From positions 43,400 through 107,399 of the forward strand of contig NZ_LGXZ01000015.1 of NCBI RefSeq assembly GCF_001238295.1: a stretch of DNA of 64,000 nucleotides. The letters run 5' to 3'. The translations under genes and the position numbers were made by a program. A model generated the notes under the pieces. It worked only from the letters and a program-made list of their open reading frames with translations, did no database searches and had not been told where the DNA came from. The DNA is from Ruegeria sp. 6PALISEP08. Its GTDB lineage: Bacteria; Pseudomonadota; Alphaproteobacteria; Rhodobacterales; Rhodobacteraceae. The first letter of the stretch is position 1. Each line of letters starts with the position of its first letter. Shown here piece after piece: positions 1 to 8,026 of this stretch.

Positions 1-98
1 CAGCAGGCCCCGCACAGGCCAAAGTCGGACTCTGTAAGCGCGCCGCATCCCATGCAGCGGGGCGGGTAAATCAGTACAAGTGCGGTTTGAATCCGCTG
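1..98 (-). CDS. comF: ComF family protein, N-terminal fragment
   Basis: The reverse strand reads QTALVLIYPPRCMGCG, then LTESDFGLCGAC, running off the left edge. This is the zinc-ribbon N-terminus of ComF-type phosphoribosyltransferase proteins, with the expected paired cysteines. ComF proteins are linked to DNA uptake in transformable bacteria; many homologues have no tested role. The gene is divergent from the methyltransferase that follows. The start codon is not resolved: no ATG lies close upstream in frame, and a TTG at about 140 would overlap the methyltransferase start. Only about 32 codons are visible. Confidence 0.75.
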
Positions 99-120
99 CG
101 CTATGCGATACTTGCGAGCT

Positions 121-951
121 ATGAAACTGCCAGAACCCAACGCACCCTCTCTGTTTGATCGTAAAACCATCCTGCGCCACCGCGCCCGTGTGCAGGAAGA
201 CGCCCTGTTCCTGCATCGGGCCGCAATGGACGAAGTGCAGGATCGGCTCTCTATGGTTAACAAAGCCTTTACGGCGCCCGCCATCGTGAGCCCGTTTCCA
301 AAGTTTTGGGACGGTATTTTACCAGGTGCGGCCCTGGCCCAGGATGATGACGTGCTGGCACTTCAGCCCGGTGCCCATGATCTGATCATCCACGCAATGG
401 CCTTGCATAGCGCCAATGACCCTGTTGGGCAGCTGATCCAATGCCACAGGGCGTTACAGCCCGACGGGCTATTGCTGGTCGTGTGTTTGGGCGGAGAAAC
501 GCTGCATGAACTGCGTGCGGCTTTGGGTCAGGCCGAAGTCGAAATTAACGGCGGGCTGAGCCCACGCATCGCACCAATGGCTGAGCTACGCGATCTGGGC
601 GGATTGCTACAGCGGGCAGGTCTGTCCTTGCCCGTGGCGGACTCTGTACCACTCACCGCAGAATATCGCGACATTTGGCATCTGATGCGCGATCTGCGCC
701 ATATGGGCGAAACCAACGCGTTGTCTGCCCGGCTGAAGCGCCCAACCGGGCGGGCTGTGTTCGAGGCCGCACAGCGTATCTATGCGGATCACTTTTTAAC
801 CGATTCAGGCCGCCTGACCACGACGTTCGAGCTGATCTGCCTGACCGGATGGTCGCCGCACGATAGCCAACCCAAACCGTTGCGCGCGGGATCGGCCCAA
901 GCCCGTCTGGCAGACGCCTTGCGCACCACCGAGGGCAAACTGCCTGATTGA
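121..951 (+). CDS. NDUFAF5-like methyltransferase-fold protein
   Basis: A 276-residue protein resembling the SAM-methyltransferase-fold family of mitochondrial NDUFAF5 (complex I assembly, arginine hydroxylation of NDUFS7) and BioC. The central and C-terminal parts match well: LQPDGLLLV, GGETLHELR, GGLSPRIAP and a DLRHMGETN-like segment. The SAM-binding motif I glycine loop normally expected in the first third is not recognisable, so cofactor use is doubtful. An ATG at 103 in the same frame is an alternative start; 121 is preferred because family members begin shortly before the SLFDR-like segment, and neither has a strong ribosome site. It is divergent from comF and followed by hemH 57 bases downstream. 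The family assignment is fairly secure; the substrate is inferred. Confidence 0.8.
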   Translation: MKLPEPNAPSLFDRKTILRHRARVQEDALFLHRAAMDEVQDRLSMVNKAFTAPAIVSPFPKFWDGILPGAALAQDDDVLALQPGAHDLIIHAMALHSANDPVGQLIQCHRALQPDGLLLVVCLGGETLHELRAALGQAEVEINGGLSPRIAPMAELRDLGGLLQRAGLSLPVADSVPLTAEYRDIWHLMRDLRHMGETNALSARLKRPTGRAVFEAAQRIYADHFLTDSGRLTTTFELICLTGWSPHDSQPKPLRAGSAQARLADALRTTEGKLPD

Positions 952-1008
952 CGTGCGGATAAATTCCCTTATCTCAGGCCGGACCACAAGAAATTCAGGA
1001 AGTCCCAT

Positions 1009-2058
1009 ATGTTCGACGCTACCCGCCCTGCACACGCTCCTACGGATCATCCCAAGATCAGGATGGGTCGCGTCGGCATTCTGCTGGCTAATCTGGGTAC
1101 ACCGGACGACTACACTTATTGGCCGATGCGCCGTTATCTGAACGAGTTTCTGTCGGACCAGCGCGTTATCGACTATCCGAAATGGAAATGGCAGCCGATT
1201 CTGCAGGCCATAATCCTGAGCAAACGACCTTTCAGCTCGGGAGAAGCTTATAAATCGATCTGGAATCACGACAAAGGCGAAAGCCCGTTGATGACGATCA
1301 CCAAGAATCAGATCGCCAAGCTGCAGGCGGCGATGCATGATCGATATGGTGACCAGGTAATGGTCGATTTCTGTATGCGTTATGGCAACCCTTCAACCAA
1401 ATCCAAGGTGCGCGAGATGGTGGCCGCAGGGTGCGACCGCATTCTATTTTTCCCGCTCTATCCGCAATACGCAGGCGCGACGACGGCCACCGCCAATGAC
1501 CAGTTCTTCCGCGCCTTGATGGAGGAAACCTGGCAACCGGCAACCCGCACCGTGCCCGCCTATTTCGACGAGCCCAGCTATATCGACGCGTTGGCGCAAT
1601 CGGTTGAACACGCCTATGCGGCACTGGAGGTCAAACCGGACATTCTGGTCTGTTCCTACCACGGAATGCCCGAACGCTATTTACAGCAGGGGGATCCCTA
1701 TCACTGCCAGTGCGCCAAGACATCACGTCTGCTGAAAGAGCGGTTGGGCTGGTCGGATGATCAACTGGTGTCGACCTTCCAATCTCGATTCGGCCCCGAA
1801 GAGTGGTTGAAGCCTTACACCGTTGATCACGTGGCGGACTTGGCAAAACAGGGCAAGAAAAACATTGCCGTCATTGCTCCCGCATTCTCGGCCGATTGCA
1901 TCGAAACGCTGGAAGAGATCAACGAAGAAATCAAGGAAAGTTTCGAAGAAGCCGGTGGTGAGACCTTCACCTATATTCCTTGCCTGAACGACGACGACGC
2001 GCACATTGCGGCCCTTGGGAAGGTCGTTGAGGATAACCTGCGCGGCTGGCTGGAATAG
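1009..2058 (+). CDS. hemH: Ferrochelatase
   Basis: Inserts ferrous iron into protoporphyrin IX, the last step of protohaem synthesis. The 349-residue length is normal. Visible family features are the N-terminal ILLANLGTP segment, a YPQY motif in the middle, the catalytic histidine in SYHGMPERY, a cysteine-containing YHCQCAKTS stretch, and FSADCIETLEEI, which carries the conserved acidic residues of the active site. The upstream gap is 57 bases, so it may be co-transcribed with the NDUFAF5-like gene; both supply respiratory cofactors or complexes. The hairpin at 2149-2176 lies about 90 bases downstream. Confidence 0.95.
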   Translation: MFDATRPAHAPTDHPKIRMGRVGILLANLGTPDDYTYWPMRRYLNEFLSDQRVIDYPKWKWQPILQAIILSKRPFSSGEAYKSIWNHDKGESPLMTITKNQIAKLQAAMHDRYGDQVMVDFCMRYGNPSTKSKVREMVAAGCDRILFFPLYPQYAGATTATANDQFFRALMEETWQPATRTVPAYFDEPSYIDALAQSVEHAYAALEVKPDILVCSYHGMPERYLQQGDPYHCQCAKTSRLLKERLGWSDDQLVSTFQSRFGPEEWLKPYTVDHVADLAKQGKKNIAVIAPAFSADCIETLEEINEEIKESFEEAGGETFTYIPCLNDDDAHIAALGKVVEDNLRGWLE

Positions 2059-2148
2059 TTCAGTTCGGGAAATCGCCGCAACACTTTGCACAGGTGATTC
2101 GTTCAGCAAAGAAACGCCGGACGCCGGAACAGATACTCAAAACAAAAA

Positions 2149-2176
2149 AAAGGCGGTGGATTGCTCCACCGCCTTT
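2149..2176. terminator. Bidirectional intrinsic terminator
   Basis: Perfect 12-base stem AAAGGCGGTGGA / TCCACCGCCTTT with a TTGC loop. On the minus strand it is followed by a long run of T, so it mainly ends the small secreted-protein gene; on the plus strand the tract is shorter and it may also stop hemH transcripts. Confidence 0.85.
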
Positions 2177-2196
2177 CTCACGAATTCCGTGTCGGC

Positions 2197-2379
2197 TTAG
2201 CTTGCAGCAACAGCAGCAGCAACTACGACCAACAGGATCAGCGGCAGGATGATGCCCTGCGACGAACCCTGAGTTTCTTCTACAACAACAGGTGCTTCAA
2301 CAACCGGCTCTTCCAGGTTACCAGCATAAGCGGTCGAAGCAGCAGCAGTCAGTGCAGCAGCGAGAACGAGTTTCTTCAT
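2197..2379 (-). CDS. Small secreted or membrane-anchored alanine/valine-rich protein
   Basis: A 60-residue protein of unknown function. The start is fixed by a strong ribosome site, GGAGG, six bases before ATG at 2379; an in-frame ATG further upstream would ignore it. Residues 1-19 form a classic signal peptide ending STAYA, residues 20-42 are an acidic Pro/Val/Glu-rich segment, and residues 43-59 are a hydrophobic stretch that could anchor it. It is a monocistronic unit with its own strong terminator, which suggests high expression. The region codes through simple GCN and GTN runs. No known family is recognised. Confidence 0.75.
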   Translation of the reverse strand: MKKLVLAAALTAAASTAYAGNLEEPVVEAPVVVEETQGSSQGIILPLILLVVVAAAVAAS

Positions 2380-2518
2380 ATTAACCTCCAGAATTTGCAC
2401 AGTTCCAATGCCCGGAACCGCACATCTAAGACTTACCTCGTGGTTTTTTCTAATCAGCATTGGCGCGGGAATGCAATTGCAACTTGAGCGTTAAGCGGGT
2501 TCGCGCAGGAAAATGTCG

Positions 2519-3118
2519 TCATATTAGCAACACTTGCGTACCGACCTTCGTCATAGAAAAGAGCTCGGCGATATCGTCATTGAAGAGCCCGATACAGCCA
2601 TTTGACGAGCGTCGCCCGATTTTGCGTGTATCGTGTGTGCCGTGAATGCGATAATACTTCCAACCCAGATATAAAGCATGTGTTCCCAGCGGGTTATCCG
2701 GACCCGGTGGAATATGGTCGGGCCATTCCGGGTTTCTTTTCTTCATCGACGGTGTCGGCGACCAGCTGGGGCCTTCGACTTTGCGGATCACGCTTGTGCG
2801 TCCGCGGCGGGTCATTTCTTCGGTCAAAGGCACCGAGGATGGGTAGAGTTTGTATATTGCTTGATCATCTGACCAATAATGCAGCGCGCGTGACACGGTG
2901 TCGACCAGAATGGCGCCGTTTCTGGTGTTTGAAAAATACGGCTGCCAGTCCAAAGCCCGGAACCCGGACACGTTGCGACGCACAGACGGCTCGGGTTCGG
3001 GCGCGGGGCGCAGCGGATCACCGGGAGTGTATTGCGCCAGCGCCGGTGACGCCATCGATGCGGTGGCCCCGGCCAGGAACCCCCGGCGTGTGGGCGACAG
3101 AAAACGCTTTTTGACCAT
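2519..3118 (-). CDS. L,D-transpeptidase, YkuD family, Tat signal
   Basis: A 199-residue periplasmic enzyme of the YkuD (ErfK/YbiS) family, which makes 3-3 peptidoglycan cross-links or attaches proteins to peptidoglycan. The N-terminus has a twin-arginine signal, SPTRRGFLAG, followed by a hydrophobic stretch and an ALA cleavage site, so export of a folded protein is expected. The catalytic region near the C-terminus contains YRIHGTHD and SSNGCIGL, matching the conserved His and the Ser-x-Gly-Cys nucleophile motif; the usual SHGCIR reads SNGCIG here. The gene stands alone; which linkage it makes cannot be told. Confidence 0.9.
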   Translation of the reverse strand: MVKKRFLSPTRRGFLAGATASMASPALAQYTPGDPLRPAPEPEPSVRRNVSGFRALDWQPYFSNTRNGAILVDTVSRALHYWSDDQAIYKLYPSSVPLTEEMTRRGRTSVIRKVEGPSWSPTPSMKKRNPEWPDHIPPGPDNPLGTHALYLGWKYYRIHGTHDTRKIGRRSSNGCIGLFNDDIAELFSMTKVGTQVLLI

Positions 3119-3287
3119 GACAATGGGTCCTGTGTTCTAGAGAGCTTTGAAATCTGACCTATTCTATTGCGAGAATGCTTCAGTCGCAAACCAAACCGGC
3201 AGAATCACGCAAGTATAGACGATTGTACGTTTGCTCAGCGCCGTCAGGCACGCTATGCCGGGTGACAACACAATTATCAGGTCGATC

Positions 3288-3803
3288 ATGACGCGTATCG
3301 TTTCTTTACTGTTGATTTGCTTTGTCGCGCTTGCGGCATGTACTGACACCCGCACGACAGCCCTTGGCGCAGATGGCCGCCCCCTGCCGTCGGTTTACAA
3401 AATCCGGGGCAACCCGGAAAAGCTGCAATTCCGAATGCTTGATTCGGTCAATGCGCTGCGTCAGGCTCAGGGCCTCCAATCTGTGCAACTGAACTCTCAG
3501 CTGAACGCTGCCGCAGCTACTCATTCTAAAGATATGGCCCGGCAGAACCGACCCTGGCACTTTGGATCAGATGGGTCATCCCCGATCGATCGGGCCGCAC
3601 GGGTGGGTTACTTCGGCACATTCCTGGGCGAGACCATTTCTGAAACCTACGAGACCGAGACCGAAACCCTGGCCGCCTGGATGCAAGAACCCGGACCGCG
3701 GGCGGTCATCTTGGATCCAAAGGCAACTCAGATGGGATTCGCCTGGCATCAGGAAAGCGGCGGGAAAATCTGGTGGACGCTGGAAATGGGAACAGGCGGC
3801 TGA
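3288..3803 (+). CDS. CAP (SCP/PR-1) domain lipoprotein
   Basis: A 171-residue predicted lipoprotein. The start at 3288 gives a lipoprotein signal with lipobox LAAC and Cys18 as the lipidated residue; an earlier ATG at 3231 would spoil the signal peptide. The rest is a short CAP domain: LDSVNALRQAQGL, then AAATHSKDMA, a PWHFGSDG segment and GETISETY, followed by the C-terminal strand ending WWTLEMG. Bacterial CAP proteins are secreted, mostly of unknown role and some bind lipids or membranes. A strong terminator follows at 3823. Confidence 0.88.
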   Translation: MTRIVSLLLICFVALAACTDTRTTALGADGRPLPSVYKIRGNPEKLQFRMLDSVNALRQAQGLQSVQLNSQLNAAAATHSKDMARQNRPWHFGSDGSSPIDRAARVGYFGTFLGETISETYETETETLAAWMQEPGPRAVILDPKATQMGFAWHQESGGKIWWTLEMGTGG

Positions 3804-3822
3804 TCCCGATCACGGTTTACAC

Positions 3823-3854
3823 AAAAAAGCCCCCGGATTTCGGGGGCTTTTTTT
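3823..3854. terminator. Bidirectional intrinsic terminator
   Basis: An A-rich tract, the stem AAGCCCCCG / CGGGGGCTT with a short loop, and a T run on the other side. It lies between the convergent CAP lipoprotein gene and ptsN and can end transcription of both. Confidence 0.9.
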
Positions 3855-3860
3855 ATTCCA

Positions 3861-4325
3861 TCATGCAGCTTGCACGGATTGGGCTTCGGTCAGGATCGCA
3901 TAAAGTTTGACCGGGTCGGGATTTGCCCGAAGCTTGGTACAGACCGAGGTATCCCGCAAAGTACGCGACACCAGAGCCAGCGCTTTTAGGTGATCCACAC
4001 CCGCCTCTTCCGGCGCAAACAACGCAAAGGCAATGTCCACGGGCTGGCGATCAACCGACCCGAAATCGATGGGTTTTTCCAGCATGACGAATACACCCGA
4101 AACCGACTCGAGTTCGGACAGGCGCGCGTGCGGCAGCGCCACACCATGCCCAACGCCTGTTGGTCCAAGGCTTTCGCGCTCCAGCAGGGAATCGACCACG
4201 GCCTGAGCATCAAGGCCCCGGGTTGCGGCGGCCACGTCGCCGATTTCCTGAAACAACCGCTTCTTGCTGGAAGCGGCAGAAAGTACACGCACTGCCTCGG
4301 GCTTCAGTATGCTCGAAAGCTCCAT
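3861..4325 (-). CDS. ptsN: PTS IIA-like nitrogen regulatory protein PtsN
   Basis: The 154-residue EIIA-Ntr protein of the nitrogen-related phosphotransferase system, a cytoplasmic regulator that takes phosphate from NPr and controls targets such as potassium transport and stress kinases. The phosphorylated histidine is in the GVALPHARL motif. The N-terminus MELSSILKPEAV fits family members; an ATG six codons upstream exists but makes an atypical extension. It lies 59 bases downstream of hpf on the same strand, the usual neighbourhood; rpoN, often found in this cluster in other proteobacteria, is absent here. Confidence 0.93.
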   Translation of the reverse strand: MELSSILKPEAVRVLSAASSKKRLFQEIGDVAAATRGLDAQAVVDSLLERESLGPTGVGHGVALPHARLSELESVSGVFVMLEKPIDFGSVDRQPVDIAFALFAPEEAGVDHLKALALVSRTLRDTSVCTKLRANPDPVKLYAILTEAQSVQAA

Positions 4326-4384
4326 GATCACGCTCCATGGCACGGCACCCGCCTATGCGGGTGCGGTCCCGTTTTTCTTGCCTG

Positions 4385-4948
4385 TTATGGATCAATCCAG
4401 CCGATGTTACCGTCATCACGACGGTAAACAACGTTCAATCCATCCTTGTTCTCGTTCCGGAACACCAGTACCGGAGCACCGGCAAGTTCCATTTGCATCA
4501 CGGCTTCCCCAACGCTCAGCGATGGAATCTTCGTCTCCATCTCAGCCACAATCATGGGCTGCAGCGATTCGGGCTCATCCGCTGTATCCGATTCGTCAGA
4601 AGCGAGGATATAAGAGGACGCACCAAAGAGTTCAACCGGCTCTGCCCGGTCCTTGTGGTGGTCCTTCAGGCGGCGCTTATAGCGGCGCAGTTGGGTTTCC
4701 ATCTTATCGCAGCATGCCTCAAACGCTGCGTAGATCTCGGTCGCGTGCGCCTTGGCCTGTGCCGTCAGGCCCGTGGAAAGGTGCACAGTTGTTTCGCATA
4801 CATATTCATGCGCTGAACGGGAAAAGACGACGTTGGCATCTGTTGGCCGCTGAGCATACTTGCCCACAACCTCGCCCAGCTCGGTCTGCACATGTGTCTG
4901 CAGGGCCGCGCCGATGTCGATCTGTTTTCCGCTGATTTGGTAACGCAT
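4385..4948 (-). CDS. hpf: Ribosome hibernation promoting factor, long form
   Basis: A 187-residue long-type HPF/RaiA protein, which dimerises 70S ribosomes in stationary phase. The N-terminal domain (about residues 1-95) has MRYQISGKQIDIG and the basic helix QLRRYKRRLKDHHKD; a linker leads to the C-terminal dimerisation domain (about 130-187) with SVGEAVMQMEL, VFRNENK and VVYRRDDGNIGWIDP. The start at 4948 has a strong AAGGAG site eight bases upstream. The 250-base region before it contains an unusual nested inverted-repeat structure (5040-5121). Confidence 0.93.
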   Translation of the reverse strand: MRYQISGKQIDIGAALQTHVQTELGEVVGKYAQRPTDANVVFSRSAHEYVCETTVHLSTGLTAQAKAHATEIYAAFEACCDKMETQLRRYKRRLKDHHKDRAEPVELFGASSYILASDESDTADEPESLQPMIVAEMETKIPSLSVGEAVMQMELAGAPVLVFRNENKDGLNVVYRRDDGNIGWIDP

Positions 4949-5039
4949 GTGATCTCCTTCACAATTCACACCCATTCTGACGTCGCAGGCCGCGACGAAC
5001 TTGTTTTTATCGGGTGGGGGGTCGCGACATTTTCTGCGG

Positions 5040-5121
5040 TTGCCTCAATACCTGCCCTTCAATGAAGGGACATCGAGATCCAGACTGGAACCGAGTAAAT
5101 GCCATGGACCAATTGAGGCAA
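5040..5121. other. Structured leader or small-RNA candidate upstream of hpf
   Basis: A perfect 10-base inverted repeat, TTGCCTCAAT at 5040-5049 and ATTGAGGCAA at 5112-5121, encloses two smaller hairpins: CCCTTCA/TGAAGGG at 5055-5069 and TCCAG/CTGGA at 5078-5088. On the minus strand it would fall in the 5' leader of hpf. No T run follows, so it is not a normal terminator. It could be a 5' UTR structure or a separate RNA. Confidence 0.4.
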
Positions 5122-5200
5122 GAGACGAAGGAAGAGTCAATCAAAACAGGCGTGTATATACGCGATTTCCGCCATGCACCCGACGCAAACCGGCGCAAAC

Positions 5201-5959
5201 CTATGAAATACGGAAGTTTTCGCCCAAATAAACCCGACGCACGTTCTCGTTTTCGACAACCTCATCGGGTGTGCCGGACATCAGAACCTGACCGTCATGC
5301 AGGATATATGCGCGATCCACAATTTCCAGCGTTTCCCGGACGTTGTGATCCGTGATCAGCACACCGATTCCTCGTTTTTTGAGGTCGGCCACCAGATGCC
5401 GGATGTCCCCGACACTGATCGGGTCGACGCCTGCAAAGGGTTCGTCCAGCAACAGGTATTTCGGATCTGCAGCCAAACAGCGCGCGATCTCGACACGGCG
5501 GCGTTCACCGCCCGAAAGCGCCAAGGCCGGGGCACGGCGCAAATGCTCGATGGAGAAATCCGACAAGAGTTCTTCCAACCGCTCTTTGCGCCTATGGGCG
5601 TGTGCGACCGTGATATCCAGAACAGCGGCGATGTTGTCTTCTACGCTCATACCGCGGAAAATCGACATTTCCTGCGGCAGATACCCAATCCCCATTCGAG
5701 CGCGCCGATACATGGGCAAAGTCGTGACGTTTTGCCCGTCGATTGTCACCTTACCCGCCTCGGGGAACACAAGGCCGGCCACGGAATAGAAAGTTGTGGT
5801 TTTACCTGACCCGTTCGGCCCCAACAGTGCCACGACCTCGGACCGGTCCAATGTCATCGACACGTCGCGAATGACCGTTTTCTTCCGGTAGGATTTACGC
5901 AGCTTCTCGATGCAAAGACCTGAACTGCCTTCGGCCAAAGTCAGGCTGGGGCGCGCCAT
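5201..5959 (-). CDS. lptB: LPS export ABC transporter ATP-binding protein LptB
   Basis: The ATPase of the Lpt bridge that extracts lipopolysaccharide from the inner membrane. It has 252 residues: Walker A GPNGSGKTT, the LPT-type Q-loop region LPQEMSIFR, signature LSGGERRR, Walker B YLLLDEPFAG and the switch histidine in ITDHNVRETL. The start at 5959 overlaps the lptA stop in an ATGA, which supports it over a much longer upstream reading frame that runs through lptA. The membrane partners LptF and LptG are not in the window. Confidence 0.95.
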   Translation of the reverse strand: MARPSLTLAEGSSGLCIEKLRKSYRKKTVIRDVSMTLDRSEVVALLGPNGSGKTTTFYSVAGLVFPEAGKVTIDGQNVTTLPMYRRARMGIGYLPQEMSIFRGMSVEDNIAAVLDITVAHAHRRKERLEELLSDFSIEHLRRAPALALSGGERRRVEIARCLAADPKYLLLDEPFAGVDPISVGDIRHLVADLKKRGIGVLITDHNVRETLEIVDRAYILHDGQVLMSGTPDEVVENENVRRVYLGENFRIS

Positions 5960-6444
5960 CAGTTGTTGCCCTGCTGCAGGATCGTTTTGACACGCCCGGT
6001 CATCGTCGCAGTGCCCGTCGTCAGGTTGGCGTTCATCTGATCGCCGCTGATGATACTGGGGCCCTGCGTCAGAAGGACATTGCCCTTCATCACGATCACG
6101 CCGGAATCGATTGTGTATTCCGCCCAATCGCCTTCAGCCGCATCCGGCGGGCTGACCAGAACCACGTTTTCGGTCGCTTCCATCCGTTCGATGGCCGAGC
6201 GTTCCTGATTGTAAATCACCAGCACCCGTTCAGCGGTCAGCCGCATTTCGCCCTGCACGACAATGACATTTCCGAGGAATTCGGCAGACCCGTCGTCCTG
6301 ATTGACGTTTAGCGTTTCCGAAGTCACTTCGACTGGAAGGCTGGGATCGGCATTCGCAGAGCCAAAGGCCACCTGCGCCTCCTGAGCCGTCGCGGCACCC
6401 GCGATCAAAGCGAGGCACAAAGGAACAAAACGAAAATCGAACAC
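5959..6444 (-). CDS. lptA: LPS transport periplasmic protein LptA
   Basis: A 161-residue periplasmic beta-jellyroll protein that forms the bridge carrying lipopolysaccharide to the outer membrane. Residues 1-20 are a signal peptide ending ATA. The OstA/LptA fold follows with typical alternating strands such as LNVNQDDGSAEFLGNV and GDQMNANLTTGTATMTGRV. It lies three bases after lptC and overlaps lptB by ATGA, so lptC-lptA-lptB are translationally coupled. Confidence 0.92.
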   Translation of the reverse strand: MFDFRFVPLCLALIAGAATAQEAQVAFGSANADPSLPVEVTSETLNVNQDDGSAEFLGNVIVVQGEMRLTAERVLVIYNQERSAIERMEATENVVLVSPPDAAEGDWAEYTIDSGVIVMKGNVLLTQGPSIISGDQMNANLTTGTATMTGRVKTILQQGNN

Positions 6445-6447
6445 ACG

Positions 6448-7047
6448 TTATCTTTCTGCTTTTTCAGGCTCGTATACCAGCTTCACACCGTCTGTAAAAA
6501 CAATATGGACTGGACCATCCTTTTTTTCAGTCCCAAACGTCATGCGACCGGCGGAAAAGTCACCGATAGGCCCAGTTCCATTCACCTGCCCCGGAGTGTC
6601 GCCCCGGATTTCGTCCAGAGACGTGTTGAGCAGATCCGTTGTAACCTGAAGCCCGTCAGCAGTGGTGATCACCACGTCGCCGACAAAAGTTGCCGTGCCT
6701 TCGTCAGGACGGATCAAACCGGAGTTTGAATCCAGCGTGATCGTTCCACCGCTCAGCAGACCGAACCGGCCCCGGAATTCGGACGCCGTCGGGGTCGTGT
6801 CCTCGCTGCCCTGGGCGGCTTGAATAGCCTCGATATGCACATTTTCACCCTTGCGGGTCGTCCCCTGATAATTGGGCTGCGTAACCACCTGCTGCGCCAA
6901 CCGTTCATCAATGTCTTTTTCCGCAAATGGCACGGACACGTTTGTTTCGATACTGCGGGACAGCAGGAAAACAGTGGACAGCATCACGATGGCCGCAAGC
7001 GGCAACAGCACCTTCAGGAACTGCACCATGCGGGAATACCTGTCCAC
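6448..7047 (-). CDS. lptC: LPS export system protein LptC
   Basis: A 199-residue inner-membrane-anchored LptC that passes lipopolysaccharide from LptB2FG to LptA. The start chosen is GTG at 7047, giving VDRYSRMVQF, the usual roseobacter N-terminus, with GAGGAG six bases upstream; an ATG at 7161 would overlap kdsD. One transmembrane helix (about residues 9-30) is followed by a periplasmic LptC/OstA-like domain including GTATFVGDVVITTADGLQV. It starts 10 bases after kdsD. Confidence 0.9.
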   Translation of the reverse strand: MDRYSRMVQFLKVLLPLAAIVMLSTVFLLSRSIETNVSVPFAEKDIDERLAQQVVTQPNYQGTTRKGENVHIEAIQAAQGSEDTTPTASEFRGRFGLLSGGTITLDSNSGLIRPDEGTATFVGDVVITTADGLQVTTDLLNTSLDEIRGDTPGQVNGTGPIGDFSAGRMTFGTEKKDGPVHIVFTDGVKLVYEPEKAER

Positions 7048-7057
7048 GTCGCTCTCC

Positions 7058-8026
7058 TCAACCCAAACCGACGCGCAGGCAATCGTGAATGTGCAGCAAG
7101 CCCAGCGCTCGCCCGGTGCCTTCGGGCTCGACCACGAACAATGATGTGATCTTGCGGTCATTCATGATGGCGACGGCCTCTTGAGCCAATGCGCCGGGGG
7201 CAATGGTTGTCGGGTTCGAGGTCATCACCTGTGCGGCTGACTTGCCCATAAGACCGTCCAGATGCCGCCTCAGGTCGCCGTCAGTGATGATCCCGGCCAA
7301 CGCGCCCGAGGCGTCGGTAACACCGGCCACACCGAAGCCTTTCTGGCTGATGACAATCAGCGTATCCCCCATGGGCGTATCGGCTGCCACCAGAGGTAAT
7401 GCCGCGCCGGAATGCATGAGGTCCTGCACTGTACTCAACAGCGCACCCAGTTTGCCACCGGGATGGAAGGCGCGGAAGTCCTCGGGGCGGAAGTCGCGAT
7501 ATTTCATCAGCGCAATCGCCAGCGCATCGCCCATCGCCAGAGTCAACGTGGTCGAGATCGACGGTACCATGCCAAAGCCACATGCCTCACCCATCGACGG
7601 GATCAGCAGATGCACATCCGCCTGTTTCATCAGCGTGCTCTCGGGCTTGCTGGACAGGCCAATCAGCGGGATGCCAAAGCGGCGTGTAAAGGCCAACAGG
7701 TTGGCCAGTTCCGGTGCCTCGCCCGAGTTTGAGATCGCCAAGACCACGTCGCCCTTGGACACCATACCCAAGTCGCCATGGCTGGCTTCGGCCGGGTGTA
7801 CGAAATACGCAGGCGTCCCAGTACTCGCCAGCGTCGCCGCAATCTTGTGGCCGATATGGCCGGACTTGCCGATCCCGCTGACGATGATGCGACCCGTTGC
7901 TTGCAGGATCAGTTGCACGGCCTCGGCAAAGTGTTCATCCAGGCTATCGGCCAGCACGTCCAGCGCACGGGCTTCGTCTGTGATGACCTGACGGGCGGTT
8001 CTCAGAAAGGCTTCGGTATCGGTCAT
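7058..8026 (-). CDS. kdsD: D-arabinose 5-phosphate isomerase, KdsD/KpsF family
   Basis: Converts ribulose 5-phosphate to arabinose 5-phosphate, the first step of Kdo synthesis for lipopolysaccharide. It has 322 residues. The SIS domain occupies about 1-200, with GIGKSGHIGHKIA, HPAEASHGDLG and AISNSGEAPEL; two CBS domains follow, with ITDGDLRRHL and the MNDRKITSLFVV segment. The start at 8026 overlaps the upstream gene's stop (ATGA); an ATG ten codons upstream would extend into that gene. Placement directly before lptC-lptA-lptB fits lipopolysaccharide assembly. Confidence 0.95.
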   Translation of the reverse strand: MTDTEAFLRTARQVITDEARALDVLADSLDEHFAEAVQLILQATGRIIVSGIGKSGHIGHKIAATLASTGTPAYFVHPAEASHGDLGMVSKGDVVLAISNSGEAPELANLLAFTRRFGIPLIGLSSKPESTLMKQADVHLLIPSMGEACGFGMVPSISTTLTLAMGDALAIALMKYRDFRPEDFRAFHPGGKLGALLSTVQDLMHSGAALPLVAADTPMGDTLIVISQKGFGVAGVTDASGALAGIITDGDLRRHLDGLMGKSAAQVMTSNPTTIAPGALAQEAVAIMNDRKITSLFVVEPEGTGRALGLLHIHDCLRVGLG

